Shown here piece after piece: positions 24,883 through 38,259 of a DNA stretch of 64,000 nt. A program made the position numbers and the translations under genes. The notes under the pieces are model-generated. The model made no database searches and was not told the DNA's origin. It saw only the letters and a program-made list of their open reading frames with translations. The stretch covers positions 620,001 through 684,000 of the forward strand of contig NW_027017956.1 in NCBI RefSeq assembly GCF_032854445.1. The letters run 5' to 3'. The stretch comes from Liolophura sinensis. Its lineage: Eukaryota > Mollusca > Polyplacophora > Chitonida > Chitonidae. The first letter of the stretch is position 1. The number at the start of each line of letters is the position of its first letter.

Positions 24883-27359
24883 CGACATACAAGATGAAGA
24901 TTGTAATCGACATAATAGCATGTTCAGTTACAAAATGAGCATTGTAATCATTGTAATAGCATGTTAAGTTACAAAGTGAACATTGTAATCCTTATAATTG
25001 CATGTTCAGTTACAAGATGAACATTGTAATCATTATAAAAACATCATCAGTTGCAAGGTGAACATTGTAATCAGTATACAAGCATGCTCAGTTGCAAAAT
25101 GGACATTGTAATCATTACAATAGCATATTCAGTTACAAGATGAACATTGTAATCATTATAATCATGTGCTCAGTTACAAGGTGAACATTGTAATCATTAC
25201 AAAAGCGTGCTCAGTTACAAGATGAACATTGTAATCATTATAAAAACATGCCCAGTTACAAGATGAACAATGTAATAGTTAAAATAGCATGATCAGTTAC
25301 GAAATGAACATTGTAATCATTATAATAGCATGCTCAGTTGCAAGATAAACATTGTAATTATTAAAATATCATTTTCAGTTACAAGATGAAGACTGTAATC
25401 GACATAATAGCATGTTCAGTTATAAGATGAACATTGTAATCATTGTAATAGCATGTTCAGTTACAAAGTAAACATTGTAATCATTATAATAGCGTCAACG
25501 GTTACAAAATCACCATTGTAATCAATATAATAGCATGCTCAGTTACAAAATGAATATTGCAATCATTATATTAGCATATTTCATTACAAGATGAACATTG
25601 TAATCATTATTATAGCATATGTAGTTACAAGATGAACATTGTAATCATTATAAAAACATCATCAGTTACAAGGTGAACATTGTAATCAGTATAAAAGCAT
25701 GCTCAGTTGCAAAATGGATATTGTAATCATTACATTAGCATATTCACTTACAAGATGAACATTGTAATTATTATAATAATGTGCTCAGTTACAAGGTAAA
25801 CAATGTAATCATTGTAAAAGCATGTTCAGTTACAAAGTAAACATTGTATTCCTTATAATTGCATGTTCACTTTCAAAGTGAACATTGTAATCATTATAAA
25901 AACATCATCAGTTGCGAAGTCAAAATTGTAATCAGTATACAAGCATGCTCAGTTGCAAAATGGACATTGTAATCATTACAATAGCATATTCACTTACAAG
26001 ATGAACATTGTAATCATTATAATAATGTGCTTAGTTACAAAGTGAAAAATGTAATCATTGTAATAGCATCTTCAGTTACAAAGTGAACATTGTAATCCTT
26101 ATAATTGCATGTTCAGTTACAAGATGAACATTGTAATCATTATAAAAAGTAAACAGTTTCAAGGTGAACATTGTAATCAGTATACAAGCATGCTCAGTTG
26201 CAAAATGGACATTGTAATCATTACATTAGCATATTCACTTACAAGATGAATATTGTAATCATTATAATAACATCATCAGTTACAAAGTAAACATTGTATT
26301 CATTATATTAGCACGTTCAATTACAAGATGAACATTGTAATCATTATAAAAGCATGTTCAGTTACAAGGTGAACATTGTAATCTTTATAAAAACATGCTC
26401 AGTTACAAGATGAACATTCTAATCATTATAATAGCATGTTCATTTACAAGGTGGACATTGTAAGTATAAAAGCATGCTCAGTTGCAAAATGGACATTGTA
26501 ATCATTACATAAGCATATTTAGTTACAAGATGAATATTGTAATCATTATATAAACATCATCAGTTACAAAATGAACATTGTATTCATTATATTAGCACGT
26601 TCAATTACAGGATGAACATTGTAATCATTATAATATCATGCTCAATTGCAAGATAAAGATTGTAATCGACATAATAGCATGTTCAGTTACAAGATGAACA
26701 TTGTAATCATTGTAATAGCATGATCAGTTACAAAGTGAACATTGTAATCCTTATAATTGCATGTTCAGTTACAAGATGAACGTTGTAATCATTATAAAAA
26801 ACATCATCAGTTCCTAGGTGAACATTGTAATCTGTATACAAGCATGCTCAGTTGCAAAATGGACATTGTAATCATTGCAATAGCATATTCAGTTACAAGA
26901 TGAACATTGCAATCATTATAATAATGTGCTCAGTTACAAGGAGAACATTGAAATCATTACAATAGCGTGCTCAGTTACAAGGTGAACATTGTAATCATTA
27001 TAAAAACATGCCCAGTTACAAGATGAACATTGTAATAGTTAAAATAGCATGCTCAAATACAAGATGAGCAATGTAATCATTATAATAGCATGCTCAATTA
27101 CAAGATGAAAATTGTAATTCGTATAATAGCATGCTCAGTTACAACATGAACATTGTAATCATTATAATAGCATGTTTAGTTACAAGATGAACATTGTAAT
27201 CAGTATAATAGCATGCTCAGTTACAAAATTAATATTTTAATTATTACACTAGTATGCCCAGTTACAAGATGAACATTGTAATCATTATAATAGCGTGCTC
27301 AGTTACAAGATGAGCAATGTAATCATTATAATAGCATGTTCAGTTACCAGATGAACATT
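24883..27359 (+). repeat. 41-bp array 7, 2477 bp
   Basis: Starts as C (CGACATACAAG) and ends with the pre-A order (GCATGTTTAGTTAC, CCTAGG at 26813-26818). The join is near 26260-26290, where AAAGTAAACATTG follows the C-type order; monomer phase is kept across it. Confidence 0.95.
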
Positions 27360-28258
27360 GTAAGAATTATTTTTAGAATAAATCGCTTCCAAACTCTGGT
27401 ATATTCACCTTAGTTTAACTAAACGCCATCATATCGTATTTATGTTAATTACATGTAATATTGTAATAGGCATGTTCTTAAGTCAAGTGGCCCTTTGTTA
27501 GACTGTTTAGCCTTTCAAAACGAAAAATACAGGTATGCATATTTAAGAGAACTTAAGTTTGTCCTTTTTTAAAACCATTTTCTTCATTCCTCAATGAAAA
27601 ATACATGCATTGTTTCGCACCCCTATTTGCAGCGTACTGGCAATGGGCCAAATGTGTAGAATACGATATCTGTAAAATTAATCTGACTGCAATAAGATCA
27701 GAAAATTCGACCCCAATTCTTTGATGGTTTTCTCTACGGTTCTTCTATATCGGTACTAGTCTTGCTGACAATGGTAACTCATGCTCGTCGGCAGGTACAC
27801 GTACGTTAATGAGATCAATAACTTTGTCTCTTTCTTTCAGGACAAATATGTAACTTATTAAACTAACGGTTTTGACAGATAAATGTTACAGCTCTGTGAT
27901 CTCATCATGTTAGAAATGAAATAACAAATGCGATATAGACGTACTTGAGATCGTAATATTTTTTTTCCAGAGTGCTTACGGTGGACTTCGTTTGGATTCT
28001 GTGAGGGTTTTGATAGGTCTGTTATATGTTAATTGTGTATTACTGAAAACTCGCTCCACTAATATTATATGTACAAACATGTTTGCTTAAAGCCTTCCTT
28101 TCACTAGGAAATAAAATAGCCTGAGTAGGAGCCTTGTCAGGTGGGGTTATGTATGGGAGGACTAAGGTTTGCCTGAAGTGAAAGACATAGGTACAGTAAA
28201 TGGCGCAGAGACATACATGTCTTTACAGATAAATGTTATCTGATCGTCAGTTGCACAG
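27360..28258 (+). repeat. Unit 8 spacer, lineage A
   Basis: A copy with private CGGTACTAG and GAGATCGTAATATT. Left target-site copy 28247-28258. Confidence 0.93.
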
Positions 28259-28619
28259 ACCGGCCCGGATAGCACAGTTGGTAGAGCGTCCGCTTCGGGA
28301 CCGGTAGATCCAGGATCAATCCTTGGTCGAGTCACACCTAAGACTTTAAAAGAGGAAGTTGTAACTTCCTCGTTTGGCGTTCAGCATGAAGGGGATAGTG
28401 CAACGACTGGTTGACCCGTTTCAGCATAATGGCTCGGGCGGGGCGGCTTACTTGCCTTCGGTAAGTCGTCTCAGTGATGCAGCCCTAAATAAAAGAGCGG
28501 TGAAAATCCGTCCTGCAACAAGGAGGCACATTACACGTGCATGCACCCTAATGATTCCTTCGTCGTCATATGACTGAAAAATTGTTGAGTACGACGTTAA
28601 ACCCCAAGCACTCACTCAC
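28259..28619 (+). mobile_element. Unit 8 SINE, 361 bp, lineage A
   Basis: Intact A copy with hairpin, boxes and three CACT units; target-site copies 28247-28258 and 28620-28631. Confidence 0.9.
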
Positions 28620-28631
28620 TCAGTTGCACAG

Positions 28632-30578
28632 CGACATACATACAAGATGAAGATTGTAATCGACATAATAGCTTGTTCAGTTACAAAATGAACATTGTAA
28701 TCAATGTAATAGCATGTTAAGTTACAAAGTGAACATTGTAATCCTTATAATTGCATGTTCAGTTACAAGATGAACATTGTAATCATTATAAAAACATCAT
28801 CAGTTGCAAGGTGAACATTGTAATCAGTATACAAGCATACTCAGTTGCAAAATGGACATTGTAATCATTACTTTAGCATATTCAGTTACAAGATGAACAT
28901 TGTAATCATTATAATCATGTGCTCAGTTACAAGGTGAACATTGTAATCATTACAATAGCGTGCTCAGTTACAAGATGAACATTGTAATCATTATAAAAAC
29001 ATGCCCAGTTACAAGATGAACATTGTAATAGTTAAAATAGCATGATCAGTTACGAAGTGAACATTGTAATCATTATAATAGCATGCTCAGTTGCAAGATA
29101 AACAATGTAATCATTATAATATCATTTTCAGTTACAAGATGAAGATTGTAATCGACATAATAGCATGTTCAGTTACAAGATGAACATTGTAATCATTGTA
29201 ATAGCATGTTCAGTTACAAAGTAAACATTGTAATCATTATAATAGCGTCAACGGTTACAAAATCACCATTGTAATCAATATAATAGCATGCTCAGTTACA
29301 AAATGAATATTTCAATCATTATATTAGCATATTTCATTACAAGATGAACATTGTAATCATTATTATAGCATATGTAGTTACAAGATGAACATTGTAATCA
29401 TTATCAAAACATCATCAGTTACAAGGTGAACATTGTAATCAGTATAAAAGCATGCTCAGTTGCAAAATGGATATTGTAATCATTACATTAGCATATTCAC
29501 TTACAAGATGAACATTGTAATTATTATAATAATGTGCTCAGTTACAAGGTGAACAATGTAATCATTGTAATAGCATGTTCAGTTACAAAGTGAACATTGT
29601 AATCCTTATAATTGCATGTTCAGTTACAAGATGAACATTGTAATCATTATAAAAAGTAAACAGTTTCAAGGTGAACATTGTAATCAGTATACAAGCATGC
29701 TCAGTTGCAAAATGGACATTGTAATCATTACATTAGCATATTCACTTACAAGATGAATATTGTAATCATTATAATAACATCATCAGTTACAACATAAGCA
29801 TTGTATTCATTATATTAGCTCGTTGACTTACAAGATAAACATTGTAATCATTATAAAAGCATGTTCAGTTACAAGGTGAACATAGTAATCATTTTAAAAA
29901 CATGCTCAGTTGGAAGATGAAGATTGTAATCGACATAATAGCATGTTCAGTTACAAGATGAACATTGTAATCATTATAAAAACATCATCAGTTGCAAGGT
30001 GAACATTGTAATCAGTATACAAGCATGCTCAGTTGCAAGATAAACATTGTAATCATTACATTAGCATATTCACTTACAAGATGAATATTGTAATCATTAT
30101 AATAACATCATCAGTTACAAAGTAAACATTGTATTCATTATATTAGCACGTTCAATTACAAGATGAACATTGTAATCATTATAAAAGCATGTTGAGTTAC
30201 AAGGTGAACATTGTAATCTTTATAATAGCATGTTCAGTTACAAGGTGGACATTGTAAGTATAAAAGCATGCTCAGTTGCAAAATGGACATTGTAATCATT
30301 ACATAAGCATATTCAGTTACAAGATGAATATTGTAATCATTATAATAACATCATCAGTTACAAAATGAACATTGTATTCATTATATTAGCACGTTCAATT
30401 ACAAGATGAACATTGTAATCATTATAATATCATGCTCAGTTGCAAGATGAAGATTGTAATCGACATAATAGCATGTTCAGTTACAAGATGAACATTGTAA
30501 ACATTGTATTAGCATGTTCAGTTACAAAGTGAACATTGTAATCATTATAATAGCATGTTCAGTTACCAGATGAACATT
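28632..30578 (+). repeat. 41-bp array 8, 1947 bp (A-to-B type)
   Basis: Third array of exactly this length. Private CAATGTAATAGC near 28703 (shared with 38333) and AGTTGGAAGATG near 29908. Confidence 0.96.
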
Positions 30579-31477
30579 GTAAGAATTATTTTTAGAATAA
30601 ATCGCTTCCAAACCCTGGTATATTCACCTTAGTTTAACTAAACGCCATCATATCGTATTTATGTTAATTACATGTAATATTTTAATAGGCATGTTCTTAA
30701 ATCAAATGGCCCTTTGTTAGACTGTTTAGCCTTTCAAAACGGAAACTACAGGTATGCATATTTAAGAGAACTTATGTTTGTCCTTTTTTAAAACCATTTT
30801 CTTCATTCCTCAATGAAAAATACATGCATTGTTTCGCACCCCTATTTGCAGCGTTCTGGCAATGGGCCAAATGTGTAGAATACGATATCTGTGAAATTAA
30901 TCTGACTGCAATAAAATCAGAAAATTCGACCCCAATTCTTTTATGGTTTTCTCTACGGTTCTTCTATATCGGGACTAGTCTTGCTGACAATGGTAACTGA
31001 TGCTCGTCGGCAGGTACACGTACGTTAATGAGATCAATAACTTTGTCTCTTTCTTTCAGGACAAATATGTAACTTATTAAACTAACGGTTTTGACAGATA
31101 AATGTAACAGCTCTGTGATCTCATCATGTTAGAAATGAAATAAAAAATGCGATATAGACGTACTTGAGCTCCTAATATGTTTTTTCCAGAGTGCTTACGG
31201 TGGACTTCGTTTGGATTCTGTGAGGGTTTTGATAGGTCTGTTATATGTTAATTGTGTATTACTGAAAACTCGCTCCACTAACATTATATATACAAACATG
31301 TATGCTTAAAGCCTTCCTTTCACTAGGAAATAAAATAGCCTGAGTAGGAGCCTTGTCAGGTGGGGTTATGTATGGGAGGACTAAGGTTTGCCTGAAGTGA
31401 AAGACATAGGTACAGTAAATGGCGCAGAGACATACATGTCTTTACAGATAAATGTTATCTGATCGTCAGTTGCACAG
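30579..31477 (+). repeat. Unit 9 spacer, lineage B
   Basis: B signals throughout; private AAACCCTGG near the 5' end. Left target-site copy 31466-31477. Confidence 0.93.
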
Positions 31478-31847
31478 ACCGGCCCGGATAGCACAGTTGG
31501 TAGAGCGTCCGCTTCGGGACCGGTAGATCCAGGATCAATCCTTGGTCGAGTCACACCTAAGACTTTAAAAGAGGAAGTTGTGACTTCCTCGTTTGGCGTT
31601 CAGCATGAAGGGGGATAGTGCAACGACTGGTTGACCCGTTTCAGTATAATGGCTCGGGCGGGGCGGCTTACTTGCCTTCGGTAAGTCGTCTCAGTGATGC
31701 AGCACTAAATAAAAGAGCGGTGAAAATCCGTCCTGCAACAAGGAGGCACATTAAACGTGCATGCACCCTAATGATTCCTTCGTCGTCATATGACTGAAAA
31801 ATTGTTGAGTACGACGTTAAACCCCAAGCACTCACTCACTCACTCAC
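31478..31847 (+). mobile_element. Unit 9 SINE, 370 bp, lineage B, longest tail
   Basis: Full B copy with five CACT units, a length shared only with unit 12. Target-site copies 31466-31477 and 31848-31859. Confidence 0.9.
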
Positions 31848-31859
31848 TCAGTTGCACAG

Positions 31860-33397
31860 CGACATACATACAAGATGAAGATTGTAATCGACATAATAGC
31901 ATGTTCAGTTACAAAATGAACATTGTAATCATTGTAATAGCATGTTAAGTTACAAAGTGAACATTGTAATCCTTATAATTGCATGTTCAGTTACAAGATG
32001 AACATTGTAATCATTATAAAAACATCATCAGCTGCAAGGTGAACATTGTAATCAGTATACAAGCATGCTCAGTTGCAAAATGGACATTGTAATCATTACA
32101 ATAGCATATTCAGTTACAAGATGAACATTGTAATCATTATAATCATGTGCTCAGTTACAAGGTGAACATTGAAATCATTACAATAGCGTGCTCAGTTACA
32201 AGATGAACATTGTAATCATTATAAAAACATGCCCAGTTACAAGATGAACATTGTAATAGTTAAAATAGCATGATCAGTTACGAAGTGAACATTGTAATCA
32301 TTATAATATCATTTTCAGTTACAAGATGAAGATTGTAATCGACATAATAGCATGTTCAGTTACAAGATGAACATTGTAATCATTGTAATAGCATGTTCAG
32401 TTACAAGGTGAACATTGTAATCTTTATAAAATCATGCTCAGTTACAAGATGAACATTCTAATCATTATAATAGCATGTTCAGTTACAAGGTGGACATTGT
32501 AAGTATAAAAGCATGCTCAGTTGCAAAATGGACATTGTAATCATTACATAAGCATATTTAGTTACAAGATGAATATTGTAATCATTATAATAACATCATC
32601 AGTTACAAAATGAACATTGTATTCAATATATTAGCACGTTCAATTACAAGATGAACATTGTAATCATTATAATATCATGCTCAGTTGCAAGATAAAGATT
32701 GTAATCGACATAATAGCATGTTCAGTTACAAGATGAACATTGTAATCATTGTAATAGCATGTTCAGTTACAAAGTGAACATTGTAATCCTTATAATTGCA
32801 TGTTCAGTTACAAGATGAACGTTGTTATCATTATAAAAACATCATCAGTTCCTAGGTGAACATTGTAATCAGTATACAAGCATGCTCAGTTGCAAAATGG
32901 ATATTGTAATCATTGCAATAGCATATTCAGTTACAAGATGAACATTGCAATCATTATAATAATGTGCTCAGTTACAAGGAGAACATTGAAATCATTACAA
33001 TAGCGTGCTCAGTTACAAGGTGAACATTGTAATCATTATAAAAACATGCCCAGTTACAAGATGAACATTGTAATAGTTAAAATAGCATGCTCAAATACAA
33101 GATGAGCAATGTAATCATTATAATAGCATGCTCAATTACAAGATGAAAATTGTAATTCGTATAATAGCATGCTCAGTTACAACATGAACATTGTAATCAT
33201 TATAATAGCATGTTCAGTTACAAGATCAACATTGTAATCAGTATAATAGCATGCTCAGTTACAAAATTAATATTTTAATTATTACACTAGTATGCCCAGT
33301 TACAAGATGAACATTGTAATCAGTATAATAGCGTGCTCAGTTACAAGATGAGCAATGTAATCATTAAAATAGCATGTTCAGTTACCAGATGAACATT
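31860..33397 (+). repeat. 41-bp array 9, 1538 bp
   Basis: Short array: after about 540 bp of post-SINE order it jumps near 32400 directly to the AATCTTTATAAAATCATG monomer that precedes CCTAGG (32851-32856). Compared with longer arrays it lacks the AGCGTCAACGG block, in monomer phase. Confidence 0.95.
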
Positions 33398-34297
33398 GTA
33401 AGAATTATTTTTAGAATAAATCGCTTCCAAACTCTGGTATATTCACCTTAGTTTAACTAAACGCCATCATATCGTATTTATGTTAATTACATGTAATATT
33501 GTAATAGGCATGTTCTTAAGTCAAGCGGCCCTTTCTTAGACTGTTTAGCCTTTCAAAACGAAAAATACAGGTATGCATATTTAAGAGAACTTAAGTTTGT
33601 CCTTTTTTAAAACCATTTTCTTCATTCCTCAATGAAAAATACATGCATTGTTTCGCACCCCTATTTGCAGCCTTCTGGCAATGGGCCAAATGTGTAGAAT
33701 ACGATATCTGTAAAAATTAATCTGACTGCAATAAGATCAGAAAATTCGACCCCAATTCTTTGATGGTTTTCTCTACGGTTCTTCTATATCGGGACTAGTC
33801 TTGCTGACAATGGTAACTCATGCTCGTCGGCAGGTACACGTACGTTAATGAGATCAATAACTTTGTCTCTTTCTTTCAGGACAAATATGTAACTTATTAA
33901 ACTAACGGTTTTGACAGATAAATGTTACAGCTCTGTGATCTCATCATGTTAGAAATGAAATAACAAATGCGATATAGACGTACTTGAGACCCTAATATTT
34001 TTTTTCCAGAGTGCTTACGGTGGACTTCGTTTGGATTCTGTGAGGGTTTTGATAGGTCTGTTATATGTTAATTGTGTATTACTGAAAACTCGCTCCACTA
34101 ATATTATATGTACAAACATGTTTGCTTAAAGCCTTCCTTTCACTAGGAAATAAAATAGCCTGAGTAGGAGCCTTGTCAGGTGGGGTTATGTATGGGAGGA
34201 CTAAGGTTTGCCTGAAGTGAAAGACATAGGTACAGTAAATGGCGCAGAGACATACATGTCTTTACAGATAAATGTTATCTGATCGTCAGTTGCACAG
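33398..34297 (+). repeat. Unit 10 spacer, 900 bp, lineage A
   Basis: One extra A (CTGTAAAAATT) makes it 900 bp. Private CAAGCGGCCCTTTCTTAG and GAGACCCTAATATT; GCCTTCTGG is the B form found in units 12, 14 and 16, a short B-like patch. Left target-site copy 34286-34297. Confidence 0.93.
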
Positions 34298-34658
34298 ACC
34301 GGCCCGGATAGCACAGTTGGTAGAGCGTCCGCTTCGGGACCGGTAGATCCAGGATCAATCCTTGGTCGAGTCACACCTAAGACTTTAAAAGAGGAAGTTG
34401 TAACTTCCTCGTTTGGCGTTCAGCATGAAGGGGATAGTGCAACGACTGGTTGACCCGTTTCAGCATAATGGCTCGGGCGGGGCGGATTACTTGCCTTCGG
34501 TAAGTCGTCTCAGTGATGCAGCCCTAAATAAAAGAGCGGTGAAAATCCGTCCTGCAACAAGGAGGCACATTACACGTGCATGCACCCAAATGATTCCTTC
34601 GTCGTCATAAGACTGAAAAATTGTTGAGTACGACGTTAAACCCCAAGCACTCACTCAC
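34298..34658 (+). mobile_element. Unit 10 SINE, 361 bp, lineage A
   Basis: A copy with private GGCGGATTACTTG, CACCCAAATG and CATAAGACTG. Target-site copies 34286-34297 and 34659-34670. Confidence 0.9.
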
Positions 34659-34670
34659 TCAGTTGCACAG

Positions 34671-36987
34671 CGACATACATACAAGATGAAGATTGTAATC
34701 GACATAATAGCATGTTCAGTTACAAAATGAACATTGTAATCATTGTAATAGCATGTTCAGTTACAAAGTGAACATTGTAATCCTTATAATTGCATGTTCA
34801 GTTACAAGATGAACATTGCAATCATTATAAAAACATCATCAGTTGCAAGGTGAACATTGTAATCAGTATACAAGCATGCTCAGTTGCAAAATGGACATTG
34901 TAATCATTACAATAGCATATTCAGTTACAAGATGAACATTGTAATCATTATAATCATGTGCTCAGTTACAAGGTGAACATTGTAATCATTACAATAGCGT
35001 GCTCAGTTACAAGATGAACATTGTAATCATTATAAAAACATGCCCAGTTACAAGATGAACATTGTAATAGTTAAAATAGCATGATCAGTTACGAAGTGAA
35101 CATTGTAATCATTATAATAGCATGTTCAGTTACAAGATGAATATTGTAATCATTATAATAACATCATCAGTTACAAAATGAACATTGTATTCATTATATT
35201 AGCACGTTCAATTACAACATGAACATTGTAATCATTATAATAGCATGCTCAGTTACAAGATGAACATTGTAAACAGTATAATAGCGTGCCCATTTACAAA
35301 ATGAACATTGTCATCATTATAATAGCATGCTAAGTTACAAGATGAACATTGTAATCATTATAAAAACATCATCAGTTACAAGGTGAACATTGTAATCAGT
35401 ATAAAAGCATGCTCAGTTGCAAAATGAACATTGTAATCATTATAATAGCATGTTCAGTTACAAGGTGAACATTGTAATTATTATAAAAACATGCCCAGTT
35501 ACAAGATGAACATTGTAATACTTCTAATAGCATGTTCAGTTACGAAGTGAACATTGTAATCATTATAATAGCATGCTCAGTTTCAAGATAAACATTGTAA
35601 TCATTATAATATCATTTTCAGTTGCAAGATGAAGATTGTAATCGACATAATAGCATGTTCAGTTACAAGATGAACATTGTAATCATTGTAATAGCATGTT
35701 CAGTTACAAAGTGAACATTGTAATCCTTATAATTGCATGTTCAGTTACAAGATGAACATTGTAATCATGATAAAAACATCATCAGTTGCAAGGTGAACAT
35801 TGTAATCAGTATACAAGCATGCTCAGTTGCAAATTGGACATTGTAATCATTACAATAGCATATTCAGTTACAAGGTGAACATTGTAATCATTATAATCAA
35901 GTGCTCAGTTACAAGGTGAACATTATAATCATTACAATAGCGTGCTCAGTTACAAGATGAACATTGTAATCATTATAAAAACATGCCCAGTTACAAGATG
36001 AACATTGTAATAGTTAAAATAGCATGATCAGTTACGAAGTGAACATTGTAATCATTATAATATCATTTTCAGTTGCAAGATAAACATTGTAATCAGTATA
36101 CAAGCATGCTCAGTTGCAAGATAAACATTGTAATCATTACATTAGCATATTCACTTACAAGATGAATATTGTAATCATTATAATAACATCATCAGTTACA
36201 AAGTAAACATTGTATTCATTATATTAGCACGTTCAATTACAAGATGAACATTGTAATCATTATAAAAGCATGTTCAGTTACAAGGTGAACATTGTAATCT
36301 TTATAAAAACATGCTCAGTTACAAGATGAACATTCTAATCATTATAATAGCATGTTCATTTACAAGGTGGACATTGTAAGTATAAAAGCATGCTCAGTTG
36401 CAAAATGGACATTGTAATCATTACATAAGCATATTTAGTTACAAGATGAATATTGTAATCATTATATAAACATCATCAGTTACAAAATGAACATTGTATT
36501 CATTATATTAGCACGTTCAATTACAAGATGAACATTGTAATCATTATAATATCATGCTCAATTGCAAGATAAAGATTGTAATCGACATAATAGCATGTTC
36601 AGTTACAAGATGAACATTGTAATCATTGTAATAGCATGATTAGTTACAAAGTGAACATTGTAATCCTTATAATTGCATGTTCAGTTACAAGATGAACGTT
36701 GTAATCATTATAAAAACATCATCAGTTCCTAGGTGAACATTGTAATCTGTATACAAGCATGCTCAGTTGCAAAATGGACATTGTAATCATTGCAATAGCA
36801 TATTCAGTTACAAGATGAACATTGCAATCATTATAATAATGTGCTCAGTTACAAGGAGAACATTGAAATCATTACAATAGCGTGCTCAGTTACAAGATGA
36901 ACATTGTAATAGTTAAAATAGCATGCTCAAATACAAGATGAGCAATGTAATCATTATAATAGCATGTTCAGTTACCAGATGGACATT
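34671..36987 (+). repeat. 41-bp array 10, junction of two array types
   Basis: The first 446 bp are ordinary post-SINE order. From 35117 the order is that of the degenerate-edge array 4 (offset 20906 from 14211), including the TGCCCATTTAC monomer at 35287. CCTAGG is at 36728-36733, only 260 bp before the spacer, because monomers are missing near 36890-36960. Confidence 0.95.
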
Positions 36988-37886
36988 GTAAGAATTATTT
37001 TTAGAATAAATCGCTTTCAAACTCTGGTATATTCACCTTAGTTTAACTAAACGCCATCATATCGTATTTATGTTAATTACATGTAATATTGTAATAGGCA
37101 TGTTCTTAAGTCAAGTGGCCCTTTGTTAGACTGTTTAGCCTTTCAAAACGAAAAATACAGGTATGCATATTTAAGAGAACTTAAGTTTGTCCTTTTTTAA
37201 AACCATTTTCTTCATTCCTCAATGAAAAATACATGCATTGTTTCGCACCCCTATTTGCAGCGTACTGGCAATGGGCCAAATGTGTAGAATACGATATCTG
37301 TAAAATTAATCTGACTGCAATAAGATCAGAAAATTCGACCCCAATTCTTTGATGGTTTTCTCTACGGTTCTTCTATATCGGGACTAGTCTTGCTGACAAT
37401 GGTAACTGATGCTCGTCGGCAGGTACACGTACGTTAATGAGATCAATAACTTTGTCTCTTTCTTTCAGGACAAATATGTAACTTATTAAACTAACGGTTT
37501 TGACAGATAAATGTTACAGCTCTGTGATCTCATCATGTTAGAAATAAAATAACAAATGCGATATAGACGTACTTGAGCTCCTAATATGTTTTTTCCAGAG
37601 TGCTTACGGTGGACTTCGTTTGGATTCTGTGAGGGTTTTGATAGGTCTGTTATATGTTAATTGTGTATTACTGAAAACTCGCTCCACTAATATTATATGT
37701 ACAAACATGTTTGCTTAAAGCCTTCCTTTCACTAGGAAATAAAATAGCCTGAGTAGGAGCCTTGTCAGGTGGGGTTATGTATGGGAGGACTAAGGTTTGC
37801 CTGAAGTGAAAGACATAGGTACAGTAAATGGCGCAGAGACATACATGTCTTTACAGATAAATGTTATCTGATCGTCAGTTGCACAG
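36988..37886 (+). repeat. Unit 11 spacer, lineage A with one B/C patch
   Basis: A signals, but GAGCTCCTAATATG is the B/C form and AACTGATGCTC that of unit 1. Private GAAATAAAATAAC; CGCTTTCAAAC is shared with unit 13. Left target-site copy 37875-37886. Confidence 0.93.
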
Positions 37887-38247
37887 ACCGGCCCGGATAG
37901 CACAGTTGGTAGAGCGTCCGCTTCGGGACCGGTAGATCCAGGATCAATCCTTGGTCGAGTCACACCTAAGACTTTAAAAGAGGAAGTTGTAACTTCCTCG
38001 TTTGGCGTTCAGCATGAAGGGGATAGTGCAACGACTGGTTGACCCGTTTCAGCATAATGGCTCGGGCGGGGCGGCTTACTTGCCTTCGGTAAGTCGTCTC
38101 AGTGATGCAGCCCTAAATAAAAGAGCGGTGAAAATCCGTCCTGCAACAAGGAGGCACAATACACGTGCATGCACCCTAATGATTCCTTCGTCGTCATATG
38201 ACTGAAAAATTATTGAGTACGACGTTAAACCCCAAGCACTCACTCAC
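37887..38247 (+). mobile_element. Unit 11 SINE, 361 bp, lineage A
   Basis: A copy with private GGCACAATACACG and AAATTATTGAG. Target-site copies 37875-37886 and 38248-38259. Confidence 0.9.
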
Positions 38248-38259
38248 TCAGTTGCACAG

